DNA of 64,000 nucleotides from assembly GCA_036365455.1 (NCBI GenBank), contig JAWQUS010000025.1, positions 26,944,001-27,008,000 of the forward strand, in the 5' to 3' direction. The notes below the pieces were generated by a model. The model was given only the letters and a program-made list of their open reading frames with translations. It had not been told where the DNA came from and ran no database searches. Of the stretch, positions 1-11,998 are shown in pieces (the stretch's first letter is position 1; the number at the start of each line of letters is the position of its first letter). Source of the DNA: Macrosoma leucophasiata. Lineage: Eukaryota; Arthropoda; Insecta; Lepidoptera; Hedylidae. The translations under genes and the position numbers were made by a program.

Positions 1-1977
1 ACCATTGATAGATTGCCCATAAATTTTAACGTCATTTTGATTAGATAGAAAAACTAGACTAGATTTAGGCAGATAAAAAACTCGACAATTTACCACTCCT
101 ATAAAGATAATAAAAACTACTAGATGCAAATTTAATCAAGTATGTAAATAATATCGTAGTGTTCCTTAATAAATGTACCGACGTTGTTATTCGATTATAT
201 TGTTGTTAAAACTTTATCTCTAAAATATGATAAAATCAAATAATTGTGTCAGTTCTAATTTTATGTCTGAATACATCGATGTACAAATTTCTTAAAGAAA
301 TAAAATTGTATGCGAGACCGGACGGCGTGATATATACATTTCGGTTGCAAGAGATAATGATCTCCGGTTTAATGCATAGTCTTGACCCGCGGCGGCACTT
401 CCTCACATTTGTTTCGCAACTTCACACATTGATCTTTGACCATATTAATATTCCACTGAAGCATTGATTTCAAAAATTCCAAAAATACAAGATCAAATTT
501 TGACATTTGGAAATATTTAAATGTGAACCTACCTATGAATGTTACGTCTCAAATATTAATTTTGACGAAATTAAAGTTATACGAAAGTAGAAAACTATAC
601 GTACATTTTCATAATGATTGTCTAAGATGGATAATCACAGAGCGACGCGCTGCAGCTCTTAGCATTTGCCAAATGTTAAATGTTAAAATGTACACGAGCA
701 AATGTTTATCCCATTATCGCGTTATCTATAGGTACTCGTAGGTACACACACATGTGCGTGATAACAACAATTATAGCGTTCAATATGGTGTGTGGAATAT
801 TATAATAATGGCGATACGGCTGTTAATTAAACCGTCACTTTAGGTACAAATCATTAAACATTATGTCTTATCTATATACGATAAAATGGCTTAGTTAAAG
901 TCGTAATATTTATCAAATTCTTGTTCAAATCATAATTTATTGAATGAAATTGAAATCTGTTGATTTTGTTGTGATTGCATATTAAAACGAGTATGGAACA
1001 AAAATATCTACCTCAGCCGAAGTTACTGACGAACTGTTGTAACTGAATTGTCATAATAAGAAGAAGGAGAATTAAGATAATATAAAAAACGTACTTATAA
1101 TGAAGTACCGTATAATGGTATAAACAGATAGGAACCTACTCAATTCACATATTAATAGAAAATAATAAACATTATTGCATGCTGTACCTACTAAATTGTT
1201 AAGTTGCTAACTAAATTTAATTTTATAAAAAGGGTTAAATCAAAAACATCGTTATTTTGAACAATAATAAAACAATGTGACGCACTTAATAAAAACAAAG
1301 CCCAATAAAAACAGAATAACGTAACAGGTTTCTAATGTAGGTAACAAGAGCTGATTTAACGTCTATTGCAGCTACTGTCGTTGTCATAAATGCTAATGTT
1401 TCCGCCGTCAACACCCTTTATAATATACACTACAGTATTATCTATATCAGCTCTTATACATCACAGATCACTATCTTCAAGGACATTTATTGGTTCGATA
1501 ACGTTGCTTAAAGCTAGAAAGGATTTAATACGAGTAGAAGTGACTAGTTGTGTATTAGTGTATCGAGCGGCGATCACGACATACAAATATCTCTCTCAGT
1601 TATAAATTCATTACCAGCGCGGCATGTTTTTTCAATGGGAACGGTTCCGGGCGGCCGCTTTGCTGTCCCCTTTTTTGAGCGACAAGAAATTGCTTTTTGT
1701 GTTCCTTAGTCTAATTTAATTTTAATACTTACTTATAGCTCGCGAGTGTGATGACTTATAATAATTGTTTCTTGGAATCCTATTTTTTTACAAACATATT
1801 TTCCTAGACTTTTAGCTTCCAAATTAATTAGGACTCTAAATGCATAGAAATGGTTTTTTGCAATCAAAACTCATGAACCATAACCGAAAATAATTATGAA
1901 GTGTAGATATTTCATGTATTTTATCATGTGTTATCTTATCGTCTGAGAAAGGCGAGATCTATGAATTAGGAAAACAG
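1..1977. other. AT-rich, no gene seen
   Basis: Short frames only (up to 73 codons), none with known motifs or splice support. A small GC patch with GGTTCCGGGCGGCCGC near 1647 is unexplained. Confidence 0.5.
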
Positions 1978-2180
1978 GTCCAGTGACGGAGCTCGTGGAC
2001 GTAGCCATTACTTATCTAATGCTACATGGTAGTGTTCAACGCTATCGTATTCCGGTCAGATGGCAATGTACGGCCCTGTTATTTCCGGCACAGATACGTA
2101 ACAACTTAGATCTCAGGCGATGGCACTCATCGCACCTACTTTGAAATCTATAGTTTTTATGTTGGTCTTTATAGGCTACT
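1978..2180 (+). repeat. Family A copy, truncated
   Basis: CCAGTGACGGAGCTCGTGGA, GTAGTGTTCAACGCTATCGT and GGCAATGTACGGCCCTG follow family A. It is cut off at TTATAGGCTAC, where a family H repeat begins. Confidence 0.75.
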
Positions 2181-2333
2181 AGCTGTTGCCCGCGGCTTCG
2201 ACCGCGTGGATGTCGAAAAGTAGCCTATGTTCTTTCTCAGTACCAAATTTCATTAAAATCGGTTCAGTCGTTTGGACGTGAAAAGGTAACAGACAGACAA
2301 AGTTACTTTCGCATTTATAATATTAGTAGGGAT
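2181..2333 (+). repeat. Family H lepidopteran dispersed repeat
   Basis: CTAGCTGTTGCCCGCGGCTT, then ACCAAATTTCATTAAAATCG, GTAACAGACAGACAAAGTTA and CATTTATAATATTAGTAGGG. Of the widespread lepidopteran type that has been linked to Helitron-like or LINE tails. I cannot say which. Confidence 0.75.
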
Positions 2334-3479
2334 TGACTTACTATCAATATGAACTTGTTAACCACTTCAAAGTTCTTAATATCTAGTTTAAAGATAGGTA
2401 GCTTGTAGCAATTTGTTTAAAACAATCATTTTATATTTCCGTAAAGATTAATTGGCTTACACATGTATCGTATTGTACGAATATGTGATCGTCAACATAA
2501 GGAACAGTTCAGGCCACATCAAGATCGCTTCCTCAATCTTATTGAACAGAATGACCAGATATAATTTAGTAGCTCAGCAAAGCTTCCTTATCAATTAACG
2601 TGACAATTTATATTTGCCGGCGGCTTTTCGATTTAGTCTATTTATAGATTCAGGTTTCGCTCACTTGCAGGTATCTATTTGATAGAAGCCCGTTTTGTAA
2701 TCAATTCAACAAAATAAGTGTAATTCTAGTAAAATACAGAACAATTTAACTTCCTTGTTCATAATAGCATTGAGAAAAGTAGTTTTCATACTGACTAGAT
2801 ATAGGTAGGGTTTCCACAACTCATTCCTGTGCGAGAAATAACTATGCGGTGCCGATGGCTAAGTTAATATTTGTCAAAATTGATATTTAACATTGACTAC
2901 TACCTACTTTTGTATACAATAAACAGTGTTGGTATAATTAGGAATGTATCACTCTAATATTGCCATTTCTCAAACATGTTTTATCGTATTCCTAAGTCTA
3001 TAAACCCTCGCTTTGTAGTTATAAAAGTATTTACTTCTTAAAGATTTCTTACTGCATATCAATTAAAACTATTGTTCTAAATATTGATTAGATATTTAAT
3101 TCTAGCTTAACGGCCTTTCAGCGCTACCTGTACAAAGCTAACAATATAACAATCAACAGTCTTGTTCTTGATGTCCAACATGCTCTGCGGATAACAACTA
3201 CCTAAGGTTATGGTGCTGGTAAGAGTTATTTTTAATGTTATACACGCACAATAAAATTAAACGTTAATCATCAGAATTCGTTTGTCAGTAGGTATAGGCT
3301 TAAACACATAAGTCAATAATCAAACAAAAATCAGTAGTACTTACTTTGAAGTTCGTCAGCAACAGAAAAACAACAACAGTACCGATGTTCGAACAATCAC
3401 AGATGTTTATCACTGCACACTGCACGTGGAATCACTGGCGATCAAAAGATACGATAAGGGTATGAACGTGCGTGTGAGT
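2334..3479. other. AT-rich, no gene seen
   Basis: No repeat family or coding signal recognised up to the CpG island. Confidence 0.5.
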
Positions 3480-3830
3480 CGCACGACGCGCGCGTCTCTA
3501 CTGGGTCGGGCGGCCGGGCGGCCGGGCGGCCGGGCGGTCGGGCCGCACGGCCCAGTGAGCCGGCCGGCCCCCGGCCCCCACACGCGCGCGCCCATTGGTG
3601 CGCCGCCCGGTCGCGGGCCCCAACCGCGCGCGCCTCCATAAATTAACTCTGGGCGGTGGGCGGAGATTTATCGGCGGGGTTAGTTCGGGCCCTAATGGAA
3701 TTAACGGCGCGGTTTGTTTATGGGGCCGCGGCCGGTGCGTCGCGGGACGAGTGCCTCTAATTAATTGGTAGCCGCGAGCCGGTCTAAATCAATCGGACGT
3801 TAATTGCGCCCGCGGCTAATAGCTACGCAC
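3480..3830. promoter_or_regulatory. GC-rich CpG island with homeodomain-type motifs
   Basis: A sharp GC island in AT-rich DNA. The first part holds four GGCCGGGC direct repeats (about 3508-3540). The second part mixes GC with AT-core words: CCATAAATTAA (3636), TTTATCGG (3667), GTTTGTTTATGG (3711, forkhead-like), CTAATTAATTGG (3756), AAATCAATCGG (3786, Exd-like in reverse) and GTTAATTG (3799). This looks like the promoter or enhancer of a developmental gene. No splice or coding signal lets me name a gene. Open frames across it are GC artefacts. Confidence 0.5.
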
Positions 3831-4185
3831 AACCCTCTGCCTCTGCTCCCGCATTCTGCGTACGATAGGTACCGACGCTACACTTCTGTCCACTAATTGT
3901 GTAATGAGAAGTTATGCTCATGAGTGGTAACTTTGTCTCTACATATTTATCGTCCTTACCTACTGGGTGCGGTGGAATTTTGTGTGGTAGTTATATAGGT
4001 AATTTTGCAATAGATTAGGTACATATCAAGGTATTAAACGACTGTAAATTCGTGATAATTTGATAAGCTATTAAATAATGGTTAAAATGGGAATGATCAA
4101 ATGGACAGTATAGCTAAGAGAAATATGAACTCAAGGTACCTACCTATTTATTAGATTTTGTGACCTACAACAATTTTAATGGGTT
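3831..4185. other. Nothing recognised
   Basis: AT-rich stretch between the CpG island and the young LINE insertion. Confidence 0.5.
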
Positions 4186-4197
4186 ATAAAATATTAC

Positions 4198-4357
4198 TGA
4201 TGGTGGGGTCAAAAGTCTTAGGAATCGGCGTGCATGTATGAAGAGAATGATGAAGGTAGACGAGGCACGAGAGGTTTGTCAGAACCGGGATGTCTGGCGC
4301 TCTACACTCTCTGCCTACCCCGTTAGGGACCTGGCGTGAAGATACATACATACATAC
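4198..4357 (+). mobile_element. Young 5'-truncated LINE insertion with 12 bp target-site duplication
   Basis: 160 bp that match 38118-38277 with essentially one mismatch (GGGGTC for GGTGTC), ending in the same TGA and (TACA)n tail. It is flanked by the direct repeat ATAAAATATTAC at 4186-4197 and 4358-4369. The duplication plus near identity shows recent target-primed insertion. Confidence 0.88.
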
Positions 4358-4369
4358 ATAAAATATTAC

Positions 4370-5216
4370 CTAAATAGGTAAGTAATTTGCGGAATTTCAA
4401 CATTCATGATATGATAATAATACCTATCTCTATCAATTCAACTTAAATTGGTAGAGATAATATCTCTACGTTTTAATTTATTTTAATAATGATTATAGCA
4501 CCTACCTACGTCTATTCAGTTCAATTTAATTTTTGATACAAAAACTTAAGATATTTATTCTTAGCGTGCTAAGATGAATAATCAGATGAAATTATTCGCA
4601 TATTTTTTTAATTAAACACCCTGTACGATCATAAATATTTTATTTCTGATCATTTATGTGTGAAATATTTTAATATAGAGGTACTATTACCTAGTGTAAC
4701 ATTGTCCCAATGAAATATTTGGCGACTCACCGCAGTCCGCAACAGTCCGCAACAGTCCGTAACAGTCCGCAATAGTCTGCAACAGGCCGCGTTATCTGCC
4801 AGAATGTGATTGATGAAATAAAATGTGTGAACGTTCACATAAAATGTTTTATGTTCACACTTCTCTCGAGTATTTCGTACGATTACTTGAAAGTTAATTA
4901 AGTATATTACCTACTTTCATTCTTTTGGAAAAAAATTTCGTAAGTTTTTAAATATTTCTACTTAGTAAGTGGACTAATGAAGAAAATTACTGCACCAAAA
5001 AATACCTAACTGCACCACGACTATACTTAACTACCTACCTACTTACTAAAATTGAGTAACTCGCAGTAAGTAGGTAGGTACCTACTCTTTCTTAAAGATT
5101 ATGTAACCATCTTTGTGTTTCCATACCTAATTCTACTAGGTATTGATAAGTAGTGAAGAACATTTTGTTCATCGTATTCAGACTATACAAATACCTAAAC
5201 AGTGAAAACCATTTCA
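4370..5216. other. AT-rich with TACC / GGTA runs
   Basis: Apart from the 10 bp tandem repeat (4733-4789), it shows ACCTACCTACTTACT and its near complement GTAAGTAGGTAGG at 5028-5080, a weak inverted pair. Confidence 0.5.
4733..4789. repeat. Tandem 10 bp repeat, about six units
   Basis: Units CAGTCCGCAA with single-base variants (CAGTCCGTAA, TAGTCTGCAA). Confidence 0.85.
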
Positions 5217-5533
5217 CTGGTAGTAGAGCTCCAGTGACGGAGCTTGCGGGCGTAGGGGTACCACCGCATTACCTTATATACTTGCCGCTAAATGGTAGTG
5301 TTCAGCACTATCGTGTTCCGATTAGGTGGTAATGTACGGCCCTGTAATTTCTGGCACAGAGGCATAACACCTTAGGCCTCAGGAGTAGCAATGCATCTGC
5401 ATTTTGACCTCTGGTCATTGTGTGGGTGTTTATAGGCTGCAGTCATCACTTATCATCAATGTGAACTGCATTGCGTTGTTTTTTTTATGTGATGGAAGTG
5501 GTAAACAAGCCACTATTACATTAAAAAAAAAAT
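5217..5533 (+). repeat. Family A copy, near full length
   Basis: AGAGCTCCAGTGACGGAGCT, TGGTAGTGTTCAGCACTATC, CTTAGGCCTCAGGAGTAGC and TATAGGCTGCAGTCATCACT, ending in CATTAAAAAAAAAA. I cannot see polymerase III boxes or inverted ends in the family, so its class (SINE or LINE tail) is open. Confidence 0.85.
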
Positions 5534-5860
5534 CGTTCAACAATCAATCACGGTCATACATGTCTGGTCACTGTAGGTTTTACCTACCTACCTACTTGTG
5601 TGAAGTCATTTCAAACTGATCGATCATGGTACCGTCCTCGATCCATCAAACGCAGTCCACCGATCGAGCTCGTCCTGTTTTATTGTACAAGGAATTGACC
5701 ACCGCCAATATTAACATACGAAGTCTGCGAATGTTTAATATCCTACCTATAAGAAACTGGCAAACAAGCATGCAGTTCACTTTAAAATATAGGTACCTAT
5801 TTAAAAAAAAAACAATAGGTGTTAGTTCATAGGGTTGGTAAATGAATACTTACTATATAT

Positions 5861-6025
5861 CCTATCATCACTCCAGCTGAAAGACGTCCACAGCTGGACA
5901 AAGCTTTCCCAAAAACGGCCACAACAGTGTTGTGCGGCATTTGGGGAGGATATGCCATAAGCGGCACGCTTGGCACAGGGGTTGGCGATCGCAGCGGCGG
6001 TAGTTTTCGTGCAGTTCGCGGGACG
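5861..6025 (-). mobile_element. Family B copy, 3' half
   Basis: Plus strand TATCATCACTCCAGCTGAAA, GACGTCCACAGCTGGACAAA, ACAACAGTGTTGTGCGGCAT and GGCACGCTTGGCACAGGGGT, the complement of the B tail half. Confidence 0.7.
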
Positions 6026-6191
6026 CTGCAGACCTTCAGATAGATTAGGTAATAGGTACATTCTGAAGCTCCACCACTGGAACTCTATCATCCGTAATTT
6101 ATATGCCCATAGGTACCTATGTCTACTTATGCCACTACATAAAAGCCAATCTGAGGCTCTATGCCAGAAGTAGAACATCGAACCACTATTT

Positions 6192-6478
6192 AACTAGTGG
6201 TAGGCCTTCAGGGACGGAGGTCTCGGGCGTAAACTTCACCTCACTACCTAATCTACTTGCCCCTATATGGTTGTGTTTAGCACTATCGTGTGCTGATCTG
6301 GTTGGTGATGTAAGGCCCTGTAATTTCTTGCACTGAGGCATAAAATCTTAGGCCTCAGGAGTGACAATGCATTTACATTGAAATCTCAGGTTTTTATGTA
6401 CCTAAACGACTATGGGCAACAGAATTCACTAACCATCAATGTTATCTGTGTGCTTGTTTGTTAGTTCATGACATTAAA
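6192..6478 (+). repeat. Family A copy, eroded
   Basis: GGACGGAGGTCTCGGGCGTA, TTTAGCACTATCGTGTGCTG and CTTAGGCCTCAGGAGTGACA. A family F start (AAAACCGGTCAAGTGCGTGT) follows at once. Confidence 0.75.
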
Positions 6479-6685
6479 AACCGGTCAAGTGCGTGTCGAG
6501 CGAAAAAATAAATATTTTATCCTCTGGATCTCCAAACTTATCAAAGCCAACCCCACAAAACCGTTTCTTGTATCCGCTGTATTATTCCTTTAATCATATA
6601 ATGTAGGTACTTACTTGCCATACCTATGTTTTCGCGAAAAATATTGTAGGTACGAGAAAAACAATGTTTCGAGCACAGAAACTTA

Positions 6686-6842
6686 TAAGTTAGGATCCTA
6701 CTACAGAATCATTTCGTTCATTCAGATATGTTGCAAACCTAATTTTTACGCATATTTATAATCTAGAGAATAAGTATGAGTAAAATTAAGTTTGCAGCAT
6801 GTCTGGATGGGCGAAATGATTCTGCAGTGGGATCCTAACCTA
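6686..6842. mobile_element. Fold-back MITE, 157 bp
   Basis: Nearly the whole element is two inverted arms of about 70 bp: TAAGTTAGGATCCTACTACA onward at the left, and TAGGTTAGGATCCCACTGCA onward on the minus strand at the right. Both continue with GAATCATTTCG. TTA trinucleotides flank both ends (6683-6685 and 6843-6845), which fits PIF/Harbinger or, as TA, a Tc1/mariner type. No ORF. Confidence 0.75.
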
Positions 6843-7195
6843 TTAATTTAATAATCTATTCACCACTCGAACTTGAGAGTCCATTCTCAACTATAACTGT
6901 TTGCCTCAACTCAATCAATCATCGGCCATATTATACCAGAACAATATAATAGATATGGGCCACACTCTACCCCACAAGAAGAACTGACGGAAGGAACTAA
7001 TGGATTTGCAATAATCACTCATTATTTCAAAACACTTATTTGTGATATGGTTTTATTATAGGTATTATGCTAATTATAAACAATGCCTTTTGCATACCTA
7101 CTGCAGTCTTTGAGCTTGACTCCCGCGTCATGGAGCAAGATATTTATTTCAAACATCGAAAAAGTGTTAATGTAGTGTATTCGATATAATATGTT

Positions 7196-7549
7196 ATGGT
7201 GGTAGAGTTGCAGTGTACCTAGGCACCGCTTTATCTAACCTATCTACCGCCAAACGGTAGCAGTACAGTTTTTTTATGTTATTAAAGTGGCAAACAAGCA
7301 TGCAGCTCACATTGATGTTAAGTGATGACTGCAGCCTATAGACACTTACACAAAGACCAAGGTCAAAATGCAGATGCATTACCACTCCTGAGGCCAGAGG
7401 TGTTATGCCTCTGTGCCGGAAATTACAGGGCTGTACATTACCACCTGACCGGAACACGATAGTGCTGAACACTACCATTTAGCGGCAAGTACAAAAGGTA
7501 ATGCGGTAGTGCCTACGCCCGCGAGCTCCGTCACTGAAGCTCTACCACA
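7196..7549 (-). repeat. Family A copy, with a short opposite-strand A start in front
   Basis: The minus copy runs 7269-7549 (GTTAAGTGATGACTGCAGCC, GAACACGATAGTGCTGAACA, GCGAGCTCCGTCACTGAAGC). A plus-strand 5' piece (GGTGGTAGAGTTGCAGTG) fills 7196-7262, so the two are head to tail in inverted order. Confidence 0.8.
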
Positions 7550-8015
7550 AAAAAACATTATTATTTGATTATGTACATAACTAATGATGTGATCCATACT
7601 TTCACATTCATAATAGTAGTAAGTATAATTACAGTTCCATATTGCATGGCCTGCGATGGTTCTGTAGTGAAGCTTCAAATGATGTTATTTGTTGATCTTG
7701 GCTTCACACCAAGTGCTCCAACGAATAACGAGTCATCCAGCAATTCACAGAAGCACTCCAGAAGGAGTGTGGGAACGTGGACCCACAAAGCCTTCCTCCG
7801 GGGGTAGGTATAAGCTTGTTATCGCGAGCCGGATTACCGAGCCTTTGTTCACTTCAGGGTAAACATTAGCGATCCTTATTGTGAGCGGCTCTCACTCATT
7901 ATCATAAACAATGGCTTTAAGACGGATTTTTTTTTTAGTTTTTTTGTCTTAAAATTGGCATACAAGCACACATTGATAAGTTAATTCTACACCCTATAAA
8001 CATACATAGGTATTT

Positions 8016-8508
8016 ACTGGTGGTAGAGTTCCAAAAGTAAGCTCGAATGCATAGGCACCACCGCATTACCTAATATATCTGCCGCCATTCCGCCAAATGG
8101 TAGTGTTCAGCACTATCGTCTTCCGGTTGGATAGTTATGTATGGCCTCGTAGTGACTATCATAGAGACATAACAACTTAGGTCTCAGGGGTGGCAACGCA
8201 TAATAATAAACATTTTGAATGCATCTGATTTTTGTTTGTTCTATAGGCTACACTACCGTCATTACTTAACACCTATGTGAACTACATACTTGTTTACCAC
8301 CTCCGTTATATAATATACCTATGCTGTCGCCAATAAAATAAATAAAATACCATGATTATGTTTCAGCGCTATTGTATTCCGTTTAGATGGTAATGTATGA
8401 CCATTTCTATTTCGATCCACATTTCTTGTTTATAGGTTTATCGGCTGCAGCCATCACACATCTATGTGAACTCTATGCTTGCTTGTCACCATCATTGCAT
8501 TAGAAAAA
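8016..8508 (+). repeat. Two family A copies in tandem
   Basis: Full-length-like 8016-8315 (CTGGTGGTAGAGTTCCAAAA, CAACTTAGGTCTCAGGGGTG) and a partial one 8365-8508 (CAGCGCTATTGTATTCCGTT, CGGCTGCAGCCATCACACAT). Confidence 0.7.
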
Positions 8509-8593
8509 CTTACAATGCTAAGGATTAAACTGTTATGCCTTTGTGACGTATATTATAGGGCCGTACATCACCACCAACCGAACAACAGCGATC

Positions 8594-8790
8594 AAACCGT
8601 TCCAATAGAGTGGCAGTAAGTAACGACGCGGAATGGACGGCCCGATATAAAACTACCGCCATTGCGATCACCAATCCGCCTGCCAAGTGTGGCGGTTAAG
8701 TCATATTCTTCCCTTAAAGAGGCACAACACTTTGGGGAAGGCTTTGTCCACCAGTGGACTTTTTGGCTGAAATGATCATAATGATGGTTA
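8594..8790 (+). mobile_element. Family B copy between two family A pieces
   Basis: ATCAAACCGTTCCAATAGAG, ATCCGCCTGCCAAGTGTGGC and AAGGCTTTGTCCACCAGTGG to TTTTTGGCTGAAATGATC. Family A minus-strand pieces lie at 8520-8592 and 8795-8900, so A and B are interleaved here. Confidence 0.7.
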
Positions 8791-8967
8791 CATAGCCACT
8801 TGACCGAAGCATGATGGCGCTAACCACTACTATTTAGCGGCAAGTGGAGTAATGTGACGGTGCCTACGATCTCGAGCTTCGTCACTGGAGCTTTATCAAA
8901 AAACTGACGGCGAACCTCCTCCGGGAGTATCCAAATGATATTGTGTAATGTCGTAATACTTACTTAA

Positions 8968-9140
8968 CGCCGCGATGTGTAGGGTCGTGACGGCCCTACC
9001 GTCCACTTTTAGGGGAGAAATCTGCGGCTCGTGCATTACGTTAATCGAACAATGACAGTCAAATCTTTACTATAGGGCTATAGTAAATACAATAAATAAA
9101 ACGAGGCAGAAGCGTCGCAGGATAAAAACGCTACAAGCAC
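8968..9140 (+). mobile_element. Family B 5' half, old
   Basis: GGGTCGTGACGGCCCTACCG, TTAGGGGAGAAATCTGC and CGAACAATGACAGTCAAATC follow the B 5' part. Confidence 0.55.
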
Positions 9141-9249
9141 GTTTTGTGAACATGGAAAAGAGGCTCAAACAATGGCGCATCTGGTGGTTTGTCCTCTATG
9201 TCCTTTCAACAGCACCGCAACTGTAACTGACAACTTCAACAGAACTGCG

Positions 9250-9535
9250 ATAGTTTACGGTACTATCATCTATACACAATAACTTAGACCTCGGCATGTC
9301 GCATCTAGATTGAAATCTCCAGGTTTTAGGTACGTTGATGTTTATAGGCAACAATATTCACTTACCACTAATGTGAACTGTATACTGTTTTTTTATGTGA
9401 AGAAGGTGGCAAAAAACATGCAGCTCACATTGATGTTAAGTAATAACTGTAGTAACACAGAAACCAGAGGTCAAAATGCAGATTCGTTGCCACCCCTGAG
9501 ACCTAAGTTGTTGTCTCTGTGATTGTTATTTCGGG
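9250..9535. repeat. Tail-to-tail pair of family A copies
   Basis: Plus copy 9250-9390 (AACTTAGACCTCGGCATGTC to CTAATGTGAACTGTATACTG) meets a minus copy 9388-9535 (TTTTTTATGTGAAGAAGGTG, TTGATGTTAAGTAATAACTG, CACCCCTGAGACCTAAGTTG). Confidence 0.75.
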
Positions 9536-9539
9536 ATTT

Positions 9540-11750
9540 GTTACTTCATGACAAAAAATGAAGCGGCCATTGTCAAGTTATAGTCCGACATTTTGTAACT
9601 ATTTACTGTAGTATAGTAGCCATAAAATAACGAGCCGGTTGAATATAATTGATGAATAAATTATACTGGGTTAAAATTATCAATAACACCCCTAACGCTT
9701 GAGAAAATGAATGCACGTCAGGAGGTTCACCCCATATTAGAAAAAATAAAACAATCGAACCGAGGGAGACTGCACCTGCCTACCCCTTCAGGAAACACAT
9801 TATTGTAGCACTGAAAAAATATCTACGATGAGTATTCAAGAGATAACTGTTTAATGAATTAAATATACAGCTATGACGTACAATACAGTTACAATAAATA
9901 TAACAAATAAAATATTATCCTCATCACACGTATCATACATATAAATATATTAAGCACTTTATACAGCTGGGTAATTAATCCTAATGCTGAATACCAACGT
10001 TAAAATTACCTCATAACACACATAATGTTAGTCTGAAACAAAAGCAATCAAATGTATTAATTATTCTAATAAAATCTTCCTTCTGAGTGGGGCTTCAAAC
10101 ACAAGCAGTGTGCATCACATTTAATTATTAAAAACTGTATAAATTGTTTAAATGAATAAAAAATATTAAATGATGAGGTTTATACTGGTAAACATTTATT
10201 TTAAAAAGATTTATGTATTTTACGCAGATAAAATTGTGTTCTTAATTCAAACATACCTACTTTAACATTTTTAAAATGAATTATTAGCAGTGCAGCAAAA
10301 ATGCATTAAAACCTATTCGCAAAAGAGCCGTTCCCAAGGTGGTGTATTTTAGAAGATTAATACAAAATTTAATTTATTTAATATCTTTACTATAGAAAAA
10401 CGATTCGAGAAGATAAAAGCTGACGCACGTTCTTCTTCTTGCAGTGGCCAACCTAGGTAGGAGCGCTACATAATGTTAACTACCATTGTTTTATAACTTT
10501 TTTTATGTCTAACCAAAAACCGAAGGTCAAAGTACAGACACTTCGATTCCTAAGACCCAAATTGTTTGTCTCTAAGACAGTTATCACTTAGTGTAGGGTT
10601 TCTTGTAGTTTATGACGCAGCAGTAAAACTTTTCAGGACTAAGAAATTTCTAATCTTCATGTACCTTTATGTGACCTATATGTACTCTCTCTGTGGTCGG
10701 TCCCTCATATCTGAGGATCGTGGTCAGCATCTGGGTTGCATCTGGATCGGATGATCTGTTTCCACCGGTTTCTAAATACCTATATGTACTAAAACAATTG
10801 AAATCAATCAACACATCATAATTAGGTATGCGTCATACCAACGGTGATGGATTAAACCATAGACTTATTAACTACTTCGTTAGATATAAGTCTATGCATT
10901 AAACTGTCGATGTTGATGACATTAGTCATTTATTAGGATAGGTTTTACCGCGCAAGAACTAACAAGAAAGACGTCACGAGTTCTTCAGACGTTACGTTTT
11001 TTGCTCAACTCCATTGCAGGTATCGCTTATCGGCGAGTGCAAAGGCTGCTTGGCTGCTTGCCGGTTGCTATTTTCGTTCATAAAAAATACAAATGTTGAA
11101 AATGTAATTACACCCACACAAGCATACCAACTTTGTGCAATTTGAAGGTGGGACACGCGGAGAAGTCAAATATTTGGCCTAAAGTTATAGAATTGCAAAT
11201 TTTTAAGGAAGTTATATTGTTATCTACTCCGTCGTTATTTACATAAAGCAGCGATTAATTTGTACTATTCGGATTTTATACATTTACTACTGGATTTGGC
11301 CGTGAATGTGTTACATAAATAAACAGTTTTTGGGAACAAAGTAGATGCATATCTGAATAGTTTCATAATTTCAATAATTTCGAAACCATATTTTACGTAC
11401 TCAGAAATTGTTCCTTATATATTTTTGGAATTCTTTACCAAATCTCTCATAGTAGGTACGTATGTGTATTTAATGGCATACCTACTACATGTTTTAATAT
11501 CTATAATTCTTCTTCAACGACTGAAATTGCAACTCTGCAAAACGACCATTTCATAAGTAAATAATTACTTTGCCACGATGATATATTTTTGTTAGTAACT
11601 TGTTGAAGCACCTTAAAATTATATTAATTTCTTGCTAATGATACTTCCTAAAAAGATTTTATTTATTCACGAGGTGTTTAATAGTTTAAATCTACCAAAT
11701 TTGAGGTCAAATGTATGGGTATATAAATCTTCATATTTTCATACTTATTA
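9540..11750. other. AT-rich, no gene seen
   Basis: Besides a family A fragment at 10505-10592 nothing is recognised. An inverted pair CCATAGACTTATTAACTACT / TAGATATAAGTCTATG sits at 10857-10897. Confidence 0.5.
10505..10592 (-). repeat. Family A fragment
   Basis: AAAAACCGAAGGTCAAAGTA and CCTAAGACCCAAATTGTTTG resemble the middle of the minus-strand family. Confidence 0.5.
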
Positions 11751-11751
11751 G

Positions 11752-11998
11752 AGATCACATGAACGTTAAGAGACGACTGCAGTCTATGGACATCTACACA
11801 AAAATCAGAGGTCAAAATACAGATACGTTGCCATTCCTGAGACCGAAGTTGTTATGTTTCTGTGATAGGTATTACGGGGCCATACATAACCATCTTATCG
11901 GTACACAATAGTGCTGAATACTACCATTTGGCGACAGATAGATAAGGTAACGTGGTGGCGCCCGCGCACTCGATCTCCTACTGAAACTCTACCACTAG
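11752..11998 (-). repeat. Family A copy
   Basis: GTTAAGAGACGACTGCAGTC, CCTGAGACCGAAGTTGTTAT and AATAGTGCTGAATACTACCA, ending CTACTGAAACTCTACCACTA. Confidence 0.8.

Noticed and set aside
3410..3641. Pro/Ala/Arg-rich frames on both strands
   Set aside because: Caused by the GGCCGGGC repeats of the CpG island.
5028..5085. Telomeric repeat or CRISPR-like array of TAGGTAGGTA
   Set aside because: The insect telomere unit is TTAGG. These are short scattered GGTA/TACC runs common in Lepidoptera.
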